From Acidobacteriota bacterium (lineage in GTDB: Bacteria; Acidobacteriota; Terriglobia; UBA7540): a DNA stretch of 64,000 bases. The notes beneath the pieces are model-generated. The model did not search any database. It worked only from the letters and a program-made list of their open reading frames with translations, and was not told the DNA's origin. The position numbers and the translations under genes are program-made. The stretch lies in assembly GCA_021817045.1 (NCBI GenBank), contig JAKAWG010000002.1:81267-145266 (forward strand). Reading direction: 5' to 3'. Of this stretch, positions 34,194 through 43,678 are shown one piece after another (position 1 is the stretch's first letter; each line of letters opens with the position of its first letter).

Positions 34194-35195
34194 TTAGATC
34201 AGGTTCAGAGCGGCTCGAACCTCTGCCATCGTGGCGTGCGCCACCTCTCGGGCTTTTTGGGTTCCTTGTTCAAGAATGTCCCACACCCGCTGGGGTTCTT
34301 GCTCAAGCGCGTGGCGCCTCCCTTGAATTGGAGCCAGAAAGCAATTCAAGTATCCAGCCATCAGCTTCTTGCACTCGACGCAGCCAATTTCCGCCGTCCG
34401 GCACTCGCGGTTCACGCGCTCCACAATCTCCGGAGGTGAGAAAATTTTGTGAAAGTCGAACACCGGGCAGACATCGGGATTGCCCTTGTCGGTGCGTCGC
34501 TTGCGGGCGGGGTCGGTCATCATGCCGGCCACTTTTTTAGAAACCGTCTCCGGCGGATCAGATAGATAAATGGCGTTGTTATAACTCTTCGACATCTTGC
34601 GGCCATCCGTGCCCGGCAGGCGCGGTGTTGGAGTGAGCTGAGACTCAGGTTCCGGGAACACGCGCGGGTACAAGTGATTAAAGCGGCGCGCGATCTCCCG
34701 CGCAAGTTCAACGTGCGGTACCTGGTCTTCGCCAACGGGCACCGCGTCCGCCTTATACATCAAAATATCCGCCGCCTGAAGCACCGGATAACCCAGGAAT
34801 CCGTAAGTGTGGAGATCGCGGCCTTTCAGGTTTTCAAGCTGCTCTTTGTACGTTGGCACGCGCTCCAGCCAGCCAAGCGGCGTAATCATGGAAAAAAGAA
34901 GGTGCAATTCGGCGTGCTCGGGCAAGCGGGACTGGACGAACATGGTGCATGCTGAAGGATCAAGATCCGCCGCCAGCCAGTCTGTGACCATCTCAAGGAT
35001 GTTGGTTTGCAAGTCGCCGACTGCCGCGTATTCCGTGGTCAGCATGTGCCAGTCGGCGACGAAAAAAAAACAGTCGTACTGGGTTTGCAGCTTAACCCAG
35101 TTCTGAAGTGCGCCTACATAGTTGCCAAGGTGCAACCTCCCCGTCGGGCGCATTCCGCTCAGGATTCGAGGACGACGGCTGCGATTTTCCGGCAT
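34194..35195 (-). CDS. trpS: Tryptophanyl-tRNA synthetase
   Basis: The 333-residue class I synthetase charges tRNA-Trp. The HIGH motif appears as HLGN (22-25, in SGMRPTGRLHLGNYVGAL) and the KMSKS loop is intact at 200-204. The family motifs GYPVLQAADILMYKAD and VGEDQVPHVELAREIA lie between. Length is normal for bacterial TrpS. ATG at 35195. It is the first gene of the trpS-scpA-hemC-pal run on the minus strand. Confidence 0.96.
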   Translation of the reverse strand: MPENRSRRPRILSGMRPTGRLHLGNYVGALQNWVKLQTQYDCFFFVADWHMLTTEYAAVGDLQTNILEMVTDWLAADLDPSACTMFVQSRLPEHAELHLLFSMITPLGWLERVPTYKEQLENLKGRDLHTYGFLGYPVLQAADILMYKADAVPVGEDQVPHVELAREIARRFNHLYPRVFPEPESQLTPTPRLPGTDGRKMSKSYNNAIYLSDPPETVSKKVAGMMTDPARKRRTDKGNPDVCPVFDFHKIFSPPEIVERVNRECRTAEIGCVECKKLMAGYLNCFLAPIQGRRHALEQEPQRVWDILEQGTQKAREVAHATMAEVRAALNLI

Positions 35196-35410
35196 GTTTT
35201 GTCTCAGGAAGTGAAATGGAAACGCCTGGCTTCACCTTCGGGAAAAACAGACAAGGGCCAGCACTTTCTGCCGCTGCTAGAATAACATAGTTCAGTAGTC
35301 GGCAAGATAACAGGGGCGAAAGGAAATTCCTGGATTGCAAAAAGTCACTCGTTTGTTATGATACGCGAAGAGCCTGGCGTGGGAAGCGCTCGGGGTCACT
35401 CAGGAGAGAC

Positions 35411-35812
35411 GTGCAATACGGCAAGGTTTCGAGGGCGAACGGAAGACTGGTCCTGTGCACCTTAATCCTTTGCTTTGTGGCCGCAATTCCAGCAGTCGCC
35501 TTGCGGCACAAGCCAAAACCGGCACTGACCAACCTGATCGTTTTGGTTACAGACCACGTTAGTCACAAACCGATCTTCCAGGCGCACCTCACTCTTCAGT
35601 TCCGCGACCCCAACAGCCGCCTGGGCAAGGTGATTTCGTATACCGCCAAGACCGATCTTAAGGGGGAATACAAGTTTAATTTCATCCCGATGGAGCGCAT
35701 CTACCTGATTGTCACTGACCCGGTCCATCAAACGTTCGGAGGCCGGTTTCAGATCACGCGGAACAACCAAGTGATCCGTGTAAGGCTCAGAAAGCCTCAG
35801 CCGTTGCGGTAG
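35411..35812 (+). CDS. Secreted hypothetical protein with a carboxypeptidase-regulatory/Ig-like fold
   Basis: The 133-residue product starts at GTG 35411 (AGGAGAGAC upstream). It has a signal peptide (GRLVLCTLILCFVAAIPAVAL) and a beta-rich body with TNLIVLVTDHVSHKPIFQAHLTLQF, AKTDLKGEYKFNFIPMERIYLIVTD and a final VRVRLRKP. The D.KG.Y.F..IP pattern is typical of carboxypeptidase-regulatory-like domains, as found at the start of acidobacterial TonB receptors. It stands alone, so its role is unknown. It converges with the parvulin-like gene. Confidence 0.72.
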   Translation: MQYGKVSRANGRLVLCTLILCFVAAIPAVALRHKPKPALTNLIVLVTDHVSHKPIFQAHLTLQFRDPNSRLGKVISYTAKTDLKGEYKFNFIPMERIYLIVTDPVHQTFGGRFQITRNNQVIRVRLRKPQPLR

Positions 35813-36274
35813 CAAAGCGTCGGATTGTATCCTCTGGACGCCGCTAGGGCGACCGTTGAGATTGCAGCTTGCCCCAGCTCCAAAGTTCCATCGTCCCGCC
35901 TTCTCGCATCCGTCTTTTATGAAATACCAATACACTGAAAAAAAGCGCTTAATATGACATGCACCAACTTTAATGCAATGTGTTAAAAGCCCTTCACATT
36001 CGGAATGTTAAGGCGTCAAAGGGCGCTTTTTCCACAAACTTATCAACAGATCTGTTGATAACTTAATTTAATCGAGATAATAACTGATAAAGTAAAATAA
36101 AGAAGTGGGTTTACTCTTTATTCATCAAGGCGCACGCCCACTGGGCTTCGTTATTCAGGCAGCCGATTGCTGCCACCATATGAAAAGGTGCTGTCACTGG
36201 GGCATGCCTCCGCTTCGCAAGGCTCGGCATCGGAATGGCAACTCCGAAACGTCTTTCCGGAGTTCTTCGGACTC
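35813..36274. other. AT-rich intergenic region between convergent genes
   Basis: No gene is seen in these 462 bases. A 9-bp inverted repeat AAAAAGCGC / GCGCTTTTT brackets 35940-36031. The DnaA-box-like cluster at 36028-36061 and AT-rich DNA to about 36105 follow. Because the flanking genes converge, promoters for them are not expected here. Confidence 0.5.
36028..36105. promoter_or_regulatory. DnaA-box-like cluster with 22-bp perfect palindrome and AT-rich tract
   Basis: TTTTCCACA (36028-36036), TTATCAACA (36040-36048) and its inverted copy TGTTGATAA (36053-36061) each differ by one base from the DnaA box TTATCCACA. The last two form the perfect palindrome at 36040-36061. About 44 bases of AT-rich sequence follow. 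This is the layout of an origin element or another DnaA-binding locus. dnaA and dnaN are not in the window, so oriC itself is unproven. Confidence 0.4.
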
Positions 36275-37228
36275 TTACGGCGTCGTATTACTGCTGCCAA
36301 GTTCCGGACCGAAGTAATCCTGATCCATCCATATGGGAAATTGCTTCTTCAGTTCGTTCACTTCGGCGTTCACTTTCTCTTGGCGCAAGGTGTTCTCGAT
36401 TTGGGGTGTGGCTTTCTCAAGAGTCAGCGAAGGATGGCCCACGACCTGGAAGAAGATCACGGCATTGGGCGTGTCATGAATAGGCGAAATTTGGCCGGGC
36501 TTAAGATCGAATGCCGCCTTGGCAAACGCTGGCAGCGTCGGAACGTTCTGAATGGTCCTGGGCTGCGCATCGACGATGATCTCGTTGGGGACCGCGTAGT
36601 GTTGGGCCACCTGTTGCGGGTCTTCGCCGGAGGCCAGCGCTTTGCGAATGGTCTGGGCGCGCGCCTCCGCTTCCTGCGGCTGAAGCCCAGGCCCTTTGCC
36701 ATTCTGTCCGGGCCGGGCCTTCAGGATAGCCACTTCGCGGACCTGCGCTTCCTGAAATTCAGATTGGTGCGCCGTATAGTATTGGTTGATTTCGGTCGGT
36801 GAAACCGCCGCTTTCGAGAGAAGATTCTGATATTCAAGTTCCGCCAGCAACTGTTCGCGGTGTTGTTCAAGGGCCTTCTGAAATGCTGGAGAAGCATCCA
36901 GGTGCTGCTTCTGTGCCGCCTGAGAAAGCACCAGCATGGTTGCGTACTGCTGCCCGACCGCGCGCCGCCCCTGGCTTTCTACTTGCTTTCGGGCTTGAGG
37001 GCTGAGAGACCCCAAAAGGAAATTGATGTCCGCTTGCGTAACCTGAGTGTTGCCGACCTTGAGCACTACCTTATTCGGGTCGGAGGCTGTTTGGGTGGCC
37101 GCGCCCGAGGCGTTTGAGGCCTGCGGGGGCGAGGTCTGCTTCGCTTGCGCGCCGGCGCCGGCTGCCAGGCCGGACGCTGAAAGCGCGACAAACAAGCACA
37201 TAACCTGAAAGAAACAGAGTTTTCTCAT
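36275..37228 (-). CDS. SurA/PpiC-like peptidyl-prolyl isomerase or periplasmic chaperone
   Basis: The 317-residue protein has a signal peptide (CFFQVMCLFVALSASGLAAG), a low-complexity Ala/Gln/Thr linker, a SurA-N-like helical segment (about 50-140, with VVLKVGNTQVTQADINFLL) and a parvulin-like domain (about 150-280, with REVAILKAR, GEDPQQVAQHYAV, FDLKPGQISPIHDTPNAVIFFQVV). Parvulins isomerise prolyl bonds and assist outer membrane protein folding. Catalytic residues are not obvious, so a chaperone role is possible. The ATG at 37228 is well placed before the signal. Confidence 0.82.
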   Translation of the reverse strand: MRKLCFFQVMCLFVALSASGLAAGAGAQAKQTSPPQASNASGAATQTASDPNKVVLKVGNTQVTQADINFLLGSLSPQARKQVESQGRRAVGQQYATMLVLSQAAQKQHLDASPAFQKALEQHREQLLAELEYQNLLSKAAVSPTEINQYYTAHQSEFQEAQVREVAILKARPGQNGKGPGLQPQEAEARAQTIRKALASGEDPQQVAQHYAVPNEIIVDAQPRTIQNVPTLPAFAKAAFDLKPGQISPIHDTPNAVIFFQVVGHPSLTLEKATPQIENTLRQEKVNAEVNELKKQFPIWMDQDYFGPELGSSNTTP

Positions 37229-37534
37229 GGTCGATCTTTTCTCCTGTCTTCGCTAACGCGAATTTTACCATTTTAATACTGCGGCGACCAACCCGTGCAG
37301 TGACTCCGCCGCTGCCGCAAGAACTTTTGGAAGAGCTTCGATATTTGGAGCCAAACGATTTTCTGCGTGCCGGATTAGGCTTCTGTCTGCTATTCTACAC
37401 GGTTTGAGAGTTTTTGTGAGTGAGTCATAGAGGACGTCAAGCCGTTGATCCATCAGTCGGTGAATCGTCGGTTTCTTTCACGGATGGCAATTTGCCTTCC
37501 GCGACGCTCGCCTGACTCCGGAGGAAACTAGTTC
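37229..37534. other. Divergent intergenic region before pntAA
   Basis: These 306 bases lie between the parvulin-like gene (leftward) and pntAA (rightward) and should carry both promoters. GGAGGAAAC at about 37520-37528 is the pntAA ribosome site. No gene or striking palindrome was found. Confidence 0.4.
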
Positions 37535-38671
37535 ATGCCGCTTCGAGTTGCAGTGGCCAAGGAAACCCCGGCAGGTGAAAAGCGGGTGGCGATGTCGCCC
37601 CGGGTGGGCGTGCGGCTGGCCAAGCTGGGAATCGAATTGACAGTTGAAAGCGGAGCTGGGGCAGCCAGTGGAATGCCGGATTCCGAGTATTCCAAGTTCG
37701 CAACCGTGGTGGAAGACGCATCTCACCTTTACGGAAGCTCCGATCTCGTGCTCCGCGTGCAAGCGCCGGACGCCAGCCAGATCGCCTGGATGCACGAGGG
37801 AGCGGTGCTGATTAGCTTCATTCATGCCGGGCAACATCCCGCCGAAGTGGAATTGCTGCGGCAGCGAAACCTCACGGCGTTCGCCATGGAGCTGGTGCCC
37901 AGAATTTCGCGCGCGCAGAATCTGGACGCGCTCTCTTCCCAGGCGATGGTCGCCGGCTACAAGGCGGCGCTGCTCGGCGCCAACCGCCTGGAGCGCTTCT
38001 TTCCCATGCTGACCACGGCCGCCGGAACCGTCCGGCCCGCCAAGGTTCTGGTCATCGGCGCAGGAGTCGCCGGATTGCAGGCGATCGCCACGGCGCGGCG
38101 TCTGGGCGCCCAGGTGGAAGGCTATGACGTGCGTGCCGCCAGCCGCGAAGAGGTGGAGTCGCTCGGCGCCAAATTCGTCAGCACCCCAATCCGGGCCGAA
38201 GGCGAAGGGGGCTATGCGAGAGAGCTTAGCGAGGAAGAACGTCAGGCCCAGCGGGAGGCACTGGCCCAGCACGTTCGCCAGGCGGACGTCGTCATTTGTA
38301 CGGCAGCGGTCCCCGGCCGCCCCGCGCCCAGGATCGTCACCAAACCCATGGTCGACGCGATGAAAACCGGCTCGGTGATCGTTGACCTCGCGGCTGAAAC
38401 CGGCGGCAACTGTGAGCTTACGCGGCCGGGAGAAGAGGTGCAGCACGGCCCCGTCACCATTCTCGGCCCGCTGAATGTGGCGAGCCTGCTGGCCGAAGAT
38501 GCGAGCCAGCTTTACGCGCAGAACGTTTACAACCTGATCGCTCTGCTCGTCAAAAACGGCCAGATCCAGCTTGACTGGAACGACGAAGTGATTTCAAAAA
38601 CCGTTCTCACGCACGCGGGTGAAATCAAGCACGAAGCCTCGCGGCGACTCGTGGAAGGAGCAGTGAGATGA
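37535..38671 (+). CDS. pntAA: NAD(P) transhydrogenase subunit alpha, part 1 (NAD-binding)
   Basis: The 378-residue cytoplasmic subunit binds NAD(H) in the proton-translocating transhydrogenase, which makes NADPH from NADH using the proton gradient. It is of the split type: the sequence starts RVAVAKETPAGEKRVAMSP, has the alanine-dehydrogenase-like Rossmann motif VLVIGAGVAGLQAIATARRLGAQV, and PGRPAPRIVTKPMVDAMKTGSVIVDLAAETGGN. It ends before any membrane helix. The strong GGAGG and ATG at 37535 fix the start. It overlaps pntAB by ATGA. Confidence 0.95.
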   Translation: MPLRVAVAKETPAGEKRVAMSPRVGVRLAKLGIELTVESGAGAASGMPDSEYSKFATVVEDASHLYGSSDLVLRVQAPDASQIAWMHEGAVLISFIHAGQHPAEVELLRQRNLTAFAMELVPRISRAQNLDALSSQAMVAGYKAALLGANRLERFFPMLTTAAGTVRPAKVLVIGAGVAGLQAIATARRLGAQVEGYDVRAASREEVESLGAKFVSTPIRAEGEGGYARELSEEERQAQREALAQHVRQADVVICTAAVPGRPAPRIVTKPMVDAMKTGSVIVDLAAETGGNCELTRPGEEVQHGPVTILGPLNVASLLAEDASQLYAQNVYNLIALLVKNGQIQLDWNDEVISKTVLTHAGEIKHEASRRLVEGAVR

Positions 38672-38955
38672 TTAGCGGATTTACGGCCCTTTATATCTTC
38701 ATGGTCACGGCTTTTGCGGGATACGAAATCATATCCCGCGTGCCGGTGATTCTTCACACGCCGTTGATGTCGGGCTCGAATTTCGTTCACGGGATCGTTC
38801 TGGTTGGCGCTCTGTTAGTTCTGGCCCAGGCGCGCGGAACCCTGGAGCTCACTATTGCTTTCATTTCCGTCGTGATGGCGACTTCGAATGTGGTAGGGGG
38901 GTACGTGGTGACGGAGCGCATGCTGGAAATGTTCAAAAGCAAGGGGAAGGAATAG
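38668..38955 (+). CDS. pntAB: NAD(P) transhydrogenase subunit alpha, part 2 (membrane)
   Basis: The 95-residue membrane subunit has three helices and the family pattern FVTAFAGYEIISRVP-like start, TPLMSGSNFVHGIVLVGAL, and VVMATSNVVGGYVVTERMLEMF near the end. It forms part of the proton channel of transhydrogenase. Its start overlaps the pntAA stop (ATGA), and pntB begins 6 bases after its stop, so the three genes are one operon. Confidence 0.95.
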   Translation: MISGFTALYIFMVTAFAGYEIISRVPVILHTPLMSGSNFVHGIVLVGALLVLAQARGTLELTIAFISVVMATSNVVGGYVVTERMLEMFKSKGKE

Positions 38956-38961
38956 CCGCTC

Positions 38962-40395
38962 ATGGAGTTGGTAAGCGAAGTCGGCTACTTCATCGCCACC
39001 GGGCTTCTCATTCTGGGTCTTCAGCGCATGAGCTCGCCCCGCACGGCCCGAGGCGGCATTGTATGGGCCGGGATTGGCATGTTGCTGGCCGTTGTCGTCA
39101 CTTTCGGCTACCCTGCACACTCTTACAGCTTGCATCCGGAGAGCGTCGTAGGCCTCGCCGACTGGCGGCTCGGCCTCATCGTTGGCGCGCTAGCACTCGG
39201 CGGTATCCCGGCGTGGTGGTCAGGACGCCGGGTCCCTATCACCGAGATGCCGCAGATGGTGGCTATCTATAACGGTCTTGGCGGGGGTGCTGCGGCCACC
39301 ATCGCGGCCGTGGAAATGTACAGCGGCCACGCCTATCTGACCGGACTCACCCTTCCCATCATCGCGGTAACCGGAGCCATGGTCGGCTCCATCGCTTTCG
39401 GCGGAAGCATTGTGGCGTTCCTCAAGCTTCAGGGCTGGATGATGAGTCCGCGTTTTCCGGGCCGTCGCGCCGTGAACTTGATCCTGACGTTGGCGGTGCT
39501 CGCGCTTGCGGTCTGCAGCATCTTTCCCTCGTCCGCTTCGCCCTTCATCAGGATGCCGGTCATCTGGATCCAGACTATCTTTTTCATCGTGGCGGTTGCA
39601 CTCGGGGTTCTGATCACGCTTCCCATCGGCGGCGCGGACATGCCCGTGGTCATCTCCACCTATAACGCCAGCATCGGGCTCGCCGTCGGTTTTGAAGGTT
39701 TCGTGGTACATAACCCTGCCATGATTATCGCGGGCACGGTGGTGGGAGCGGCTGGCGGCCTGCTGACCTACCTGATGGCCACGGCGATGAATCGCTCGTT
39801 TGGCGAGATCTGGCTCAGCGAATTCGGAGACGTCGCGTTAGCAACCGGCGAAGGCGCGCCCCGCACGATGCAGTCGATGGAACCCTCGGACGCCGCGGCC
39901 ACCATGGCGTATTCCGAAAGTGTTATTGTTGTCCCCGGATACGGCCTCGCCGTGGCTCAGGCTCAGCACAAATTGTGGGATCTCGTTCAACTCCTGCAGA
40001 ACAAGGGAGTGAGGGTACGCTTCGCCGTTCACCCCGTGGCCGGCCGCATGCCAGGCCATATGAGCGTGCTTCTTGCCGAAGCCGGCGTGCCCTACGATCT
40101 GATTTCGGACCTGGAGGAAATTAACGGTGATTTTCCTACGACGGACGTAGCGCTGGTCATTGGCGCCAATGACGTCGTCAATCCCGCAGCACGCACCGAT
40201 AAGACCAGCCCGATCTACGGCATGCCGATTTTGAACGCAGACCAGGCGAGGCAGGTTTTCGTCATCAAGCGGGGAAGAGGAACCGGCTTTTCCGGAGTAG
40301 AAAATGAGCTCTTCTTCGGCCCGAACACCCGGATGGTCTTCGGCGACGCGCGAAGCGTGATCAACCAGATGATTCAGAGCCTCCGAGAGCTTTGA
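38962..40395 (+). CDS. pntB: NAD(P) transhydrogenase subunit beta
   Basis: The 477-residue subunit has a membrane half (about 1-290, with WWSGRRVPITEMPQMVAIYNGLGGGAAA) and a cytoplasmic NADP-binding half (about 300-477). The latter carries VIVVPGYGLAVAQAQHKLWDL, HPVAGRMPGHMSVLLAEAGVPYD, GANDVVNPAAR and KRGRGTGFSGVENELFF. These are the invariant PntB motifs. Length is normal. Third gene of the pnt operon. Confidence 0.96.
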   Translation: MELVSEVGYFIATGLLILGLQRMSSPRTARGGIVWAGIGMLLAVVVTFGYPAHSYSLHPESVVGLADWRLGLIVGALALGGIPAWWSGRRVPITEMPQMVAIYNGLGGGAAATIAAVEMYSGHAYLTGLTLPIIAVTGAMVGSIAFGGSIVAFLKLQGWMMSPRFPGRRAVNLILTLAVLALAVCSIFPSSASPFIRMPVIWIQTIFFIVAVALGVLITLPIGGADMPVVISTYNASIGLAVGFEGFVVHNPAMIIAGTVVGAAGGLLTYLMATAMNRSFGEIWLSEFGDVALATGEGAPRTMQSMEPSDAAATMAYSESVIVVPGYGLAVAQAQHKLWDLVQLLQNKGVRVRFAVHPVAGRMPGHMSVLLAEAGVPYDLISDLEEINGDFPTTDVALVIGANDVVNPAARTDKTSPIYGMPILNADQARQVFVIKRGRGTGFSGVENELFFGPNTRMVFGDARSVINQMIQSLREL

Positions 40396-41410
40396 CCGCA
40401 ACTGTACGATCACGACGCGACCGGCGTGATGGACGAAAGGGCAGTCCAGCCATAGCTCGCAAGTGGCAACGCCTTGAATTCATCTCGGGGGGGACCACAT
40501 CAACGCCTCTCCGCCGACACACGTGGGCCGGAAGCGAATGGAATCGTGAGCGCTCCGTTCTCGCGTAATCCGGCTCCACATTCGCCCGACGGTTCCGCTT
40601 CTATATCTTATTTTTTACCAATAACTTATATAAAAATCGGGTCTCGCCATAGCCCTTATAAGTTACTGATTACAAAAGGTATAACCTATTTTCACCTGAA
40701 AAGATTGGGTTTGCTTTTGGGTTTGCTCGTCATAAGCAAATTCTAATGTTGTTTGTTTTCATCAACTTGGTGGGTTTACCGAGCAAAAATGGCCCATCAA
40801 TTTCGCTCAAAGTCCCTAGCCTAGCGATTCGCTTTCAGCGGCTTCAAAGGGATGGCTCAGGCCTCGCTTTCTGAGCGTTGTGGAACGGCGAGTGCCGCCC
40901 GGATTCCTCGGCGCGCCATTTAGGTTTGGCGAAAGCGTTGTTGGGTGCGCGGAGTTCGTGATGGACACGACAAGACCTCGTGTGCGCCATTTGCGAGGGG
41001 CTTGATTACTCGATGGTACACAGGCCGCAGGAAGCTGTCAAGCTTAGCGCTTTTCATAGAGTGAGGATTATCGGGACCACAGGGCGGCGTCAGGCCCCCG
41101 GTGACTTGGCGCATACCCACCTGACGGAGCACCTGCGGTGAGCAAGCCTCCGGCTGGCCGCAACTCTATTGCGCCTTGTAAACTGTTACTGTGAAGTGCC
41201 CCCCGGTTGTCTCGAGAATGGGAGGGTTATCACCGGTGGTCGTTTTGCCAGACACATGGTCGAAGTCTAAATTAGGACGCTGCGGGCCGGTTCGGTTGAG
41301 TCCCGGTTCGATTCTATAGCAGCGTTTATCTCGCGGAATGGCGGTCCAGCTTCGCCCCAACCTCAAGTAAAGATTGGGCTTTCGGGCGTTCCGTGTGCTA
41401 AACTCTGTGT
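40396..41410. other. Gene-poor kilobase with an AT-rich island
   Basis: No gene is recognised over 1015 bases. An island at about 40590-40760 is clearly AT-rich compared with its neighbours and contains the 9-bp inverted repeat TAACTTATA (40622-40630) and TATAAGTTA (40657-40665) around a GGG..CCC inner pair. From 40990 to 41140 several short inverted repeats occur, but no known RNA family was recognised. The last part should hold the promoter of the glycosyltransferase. Confidence 0.45.
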
Positions 41411-42559
41411 TTGATTGCCATTCGCGACATCATCCTGTTGCTCACCTGCGCTTCCCTGGCCTATTACGCAGTCGCCGTGGCGTGCGGCTTATGGTTCAAG
41501 CGCGCCTCGGCGCCGCTTCCTCCGCTGCCGGCCGTACCGCCGCGCGTAGCCGTGCTCAAGCCTCTTCATGGCTGGGACGAAGAACTACTGCGTAACCTCG
41601 AAAGTTTCATGCGGCTCGATTACCCGGACAAGGAATACGTGTTTGGTTTCACGTCCGCCGATGACCCCGCCGGTCTCGTACTGGATGAAATCAAGCGGCG
41701 CTACCCTGGGGCGCGTCTGACGCAAACGGTAGGAGACGAGCCTTCTTCGAACCGAAAAGTAGGGAAGCTCCTCCGCATGTTGCAGCGCCCGCCCGAGAGC
41801 GAAATCCTGGTGATGAGCGACGCGGACGTGCGGGTGGAGCGTGATTACCTCCGGCGCGTTGTGGCCGAGCTTGAGCAAGGCGGGCGGACCGGCCTGGTTA
41901 CCTGCCTCTACCGGGGCGCGGCGGGCAAGGGCCTGGGCTCGCGCCTGGAAGCGCTCTTCATCAATACGGATTTCGCGCCCACAGCCGCTGTATCGCGCGT
42001 CCTTGAACCGATGCGCCACGCCTTCGCGTCCACCATCGCCATTCGCCGCAGTACGCTCGAAGAAGCGGGAGGGCTCGAAGCCGTCAAGAACTCCTTCGGC
42101 GATGACTTCGCCCTTGCCCGCCGGGTGGCGGAACTGGGTTACCGCATCAAGCTCTCGAGCTCCGTGGTCACCATGACGGTTGAGGAGATGACGCTCGGGG
42201 AATTCTGGGGTCGCCAGTTGCGCTGGGCTCGCGTGGACCGCAAGATCCGCCCCGTTAGCTTGATGCGGATGATGATCAACGGGCCCTTTTGGGCGATGGC
42301 GCTTTTGCTGGTCTTTGGGTTCGCGCCGGGCGCGGTGGCGGCAGCCGCCGGGGTGATCTTAGCCCGGCTTGGAATGGCAGCGTGGTACGTGCGCAAATTT
42401 TTCGGCCTCCCCGCGCGTGCTTCTGATGTCTTTCTCATTCTCATCAAGGACGTCATTATGCAAATCGTGTGGATCGCGAGCCTTTGGGGCGATACCGTGG
42501 AGTGGCGCGGTCGCAAGCTGCGCCTGATGGCTACGGGCGAGATGGAAGAGACGTTGTAA
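41411..42559 (+). CDS. GT2/GT21 glycosyltransferase, HpnI-like (ceramide glucosyltransferase family)
   Basis: The 382-residue protein starts at TTG 41411 with an N-terminal membrane helix. It has the GT21 motifs: SADDPA (D1), VMSDADVRV (D2), GDDFALARRV (D3) and RQLRW, followed by C-terminal membrane helices. HpnI adds N-acetylglucosamine to bacteriohopanetetrol in hopanoid tail synthesis, and is the closest characterised bacterial family known to me. A glucosylceramide-type activity is the alternative. No other hopanoid gene lies in the window. Confidence 0.8.
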   Translation: MIAIRDIILLLTCASLAYYAVAVACGLWFKRASAPLPPLPAVPPRVAVLKPLHGWDEELLRNLESFMRLDYPDKEYVFGFTSADDPAGLVLDEIKRRYPGARLTQTVGDEPSSNRKVGKLLRMLQRPPESEILVMSDADVRVERDYLRRVVAELEQGGRTGLVTCLYRGAAGKGLGSRLEALFINTDFAPTAAVSRVLEPMRHAFASTIAIRRSTLEEAGGLEAVKNSFGDDFALARRVAELGYRIKLSSSVVTMTVEEMTLGEFWGRQLRWARVDRKIRPVSLMRMMINGPFWAMALLLVFGFAPGAVAAAAGVILARLGMAAWYVRKFFGLPARASDVFLILIKDVIMQIVWIASLWGDTVEWRGRKLRLMATGEMEETL

Positions 42560-42566
42560 CCCCCCA

Positions 42567-42589
42567 TCCCCTCCTTGCCAAGGAGGGGA
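42567..42589. terminator. Hairpin between convergent genes, possible terminator
   Basis: TCCCCTCCTT (42567-42576) and AAGGAGGGGA (42580-42589) form a perfect 10-bp stem with a 3-base loop, 8 bases after the glycosyltransferase stop. No T-run follows on the plus strand, so intrinsic termination would be weak. It could equally be part of the repeat cluster here. Confidence 0.45.
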
Positions 42590-42639
42590 ATTGCACCTCC
42601 TCGTCCCCTTCTCTCTGGAGTCTGTGAGACAACCGCAGT

Positions 42640-42731
42640 TGTAACGGCGGTCTATGACCGCCGGTCTTTATTCTTCAATAGATTCGGCGCTACCTTCCTG
42701 CGTCAGGGCAGGCTCCGAGCGCCGCTACGGA
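42640..42731. repeat. Palindromic intergenic element
   Basis: CGGCGGTC-TAT-GACCGCCG (42645-42663) is a perfect hairpin. The ends, TGTAACGGC at the left and GCCGCTACGG at 42721-42730, are imperfect inverted copies. End and core sequences resemble the element at 690-742. Confidence 0.55.
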
Positions 42732-42817
42732 GCAAAAAAGCGAAGTTGTCACACAGGGCCCTATGAGGAGGGGCCAGAGGTGGTGAGGGCGGCCATGGCA
42801 CAAAGACCGTGCCGTGG

Positions 42818-43678
42818 CTACGCGGCCCGCCGCGCCGTCACGACGCGCGGGATACCGCTCAAGTCCTGACGGACCTCCACGGCGGTCCAGCCTTCACCAA
42901 GCAGGCCGGTTACGCGATCCTTAAGCAGCCAGCCAATTTCAACCGCAACCAACCCACCCTGCCGAAGCAGGCAATTCGCCTGCGAAAATAGCCGGCGATA
43001 GAGTTCATCCGGATTCTCCAACCCGCCCCAGGCGGCGCGAGGCTCGAACTCTTTCACCTCGCGTTGCACCCAGTCCAGCTCGTCGCGGCCCACGTAAGGC
43101 GGGTTTGAGACGACGAAGTCAAAGACAGGTTGCGCACTTTCTTCAAGAAACACAGCAAGCAGGTCGCTCTGCCGGAACCGCACTCGTGCCTCTAACCCAA
43201 GCCGCCGCGCATTGCGGGCGGCCACGCCTAGCGCAGCAGACGAAATATCCACGGCGTCGAGAGCAAGGGATGGAAGTTCCGAGGCCAGAGCCAAGGCGAT
43301 GCAACCCGAGCCGGTGCCCACGTCGACGCCGCGCGCGGCCACGCTTTCCGATTTCATCCAGTCGAGCACGGCCTCCACAAGGCATTCCGTCTCCGGGCGC
43401 GGGATCAGCACGTCCGGCGTGACTTCAAAATCCAATCCCCAGAACTCCTGATGCCCGATGATGTACTGCGTGGGTTTGCCGGTGAGCCGCTCGTCAATGA
43501 GGCGAAAATAGAGCGCCACGGTTTCGGCCGGGACTTCCCGCTCGGAGTGTGAGTGAAGAGAGGTACGGTCGCAGCCGAGGACGTGCATCAGAAGCAACTC
43601 GGCGGCGAGTTCAGGCGATGGGACACTGGCCTCGCGGAGGGTCTTGATCCCGCCACGCAGGGCTTCACGAAGCGACAT
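42818..43678 (-). CDS. prmC: Release factor N5-glutamine methyltransferase
   Basis: PrmC methylates the Gln of the GGQ motif of release factors. The 286-residue protein has a helical N-terminal domain (1-75), SAM motif I ([15 protein letters not shown], about 117-131) and the signature [13 protein letters not shown] (N192-P-P-Y195), which positions the Gln side chain. Its ATG overlaps the prfA stop by 14 bases, so prfA-prmC are translationally coupled, as in many bacteria. Confidence 0.95.
   Translation of the reverse strand: MSLREALRGGIKTLREASVPSPELAAELLLMHVLGCDRTSLHSHSEREVPAETVALYFRLIDERLTGKPTQYIIGHQEFWGLDFEVTPDVLIPRPETECLVEAVLDWMKSESVAARGVDVGTGSGCIALALASELPSLALDAVDISSAALGVAARNARRLGLEARVRFRQSDLLAVFLEESAQPVFDFVVSNPPYVGRDELDWVQREVKEFEPRAAWGGLENPDELYRRLFSQANCLLRQGGLVAVEIGWLLKDRVTGLLGEGWTAVEVRQDLSGIPRVVTARRAA

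Noticed and set aside
40990..41140. Series of short inverted repeats considered as a riboswitch or small RNA
   Set aside because: No block order of a known RNA family could be matched on either strand, and flanking genes give no supporting context.
41302..41314. CCCGGTTCGATTC resembling a tRNA T-loop
   Set aside because: The flanking bases do not form a T-stem, and no acceptor stem, D-arm or anticodon arm can be drawn around it.
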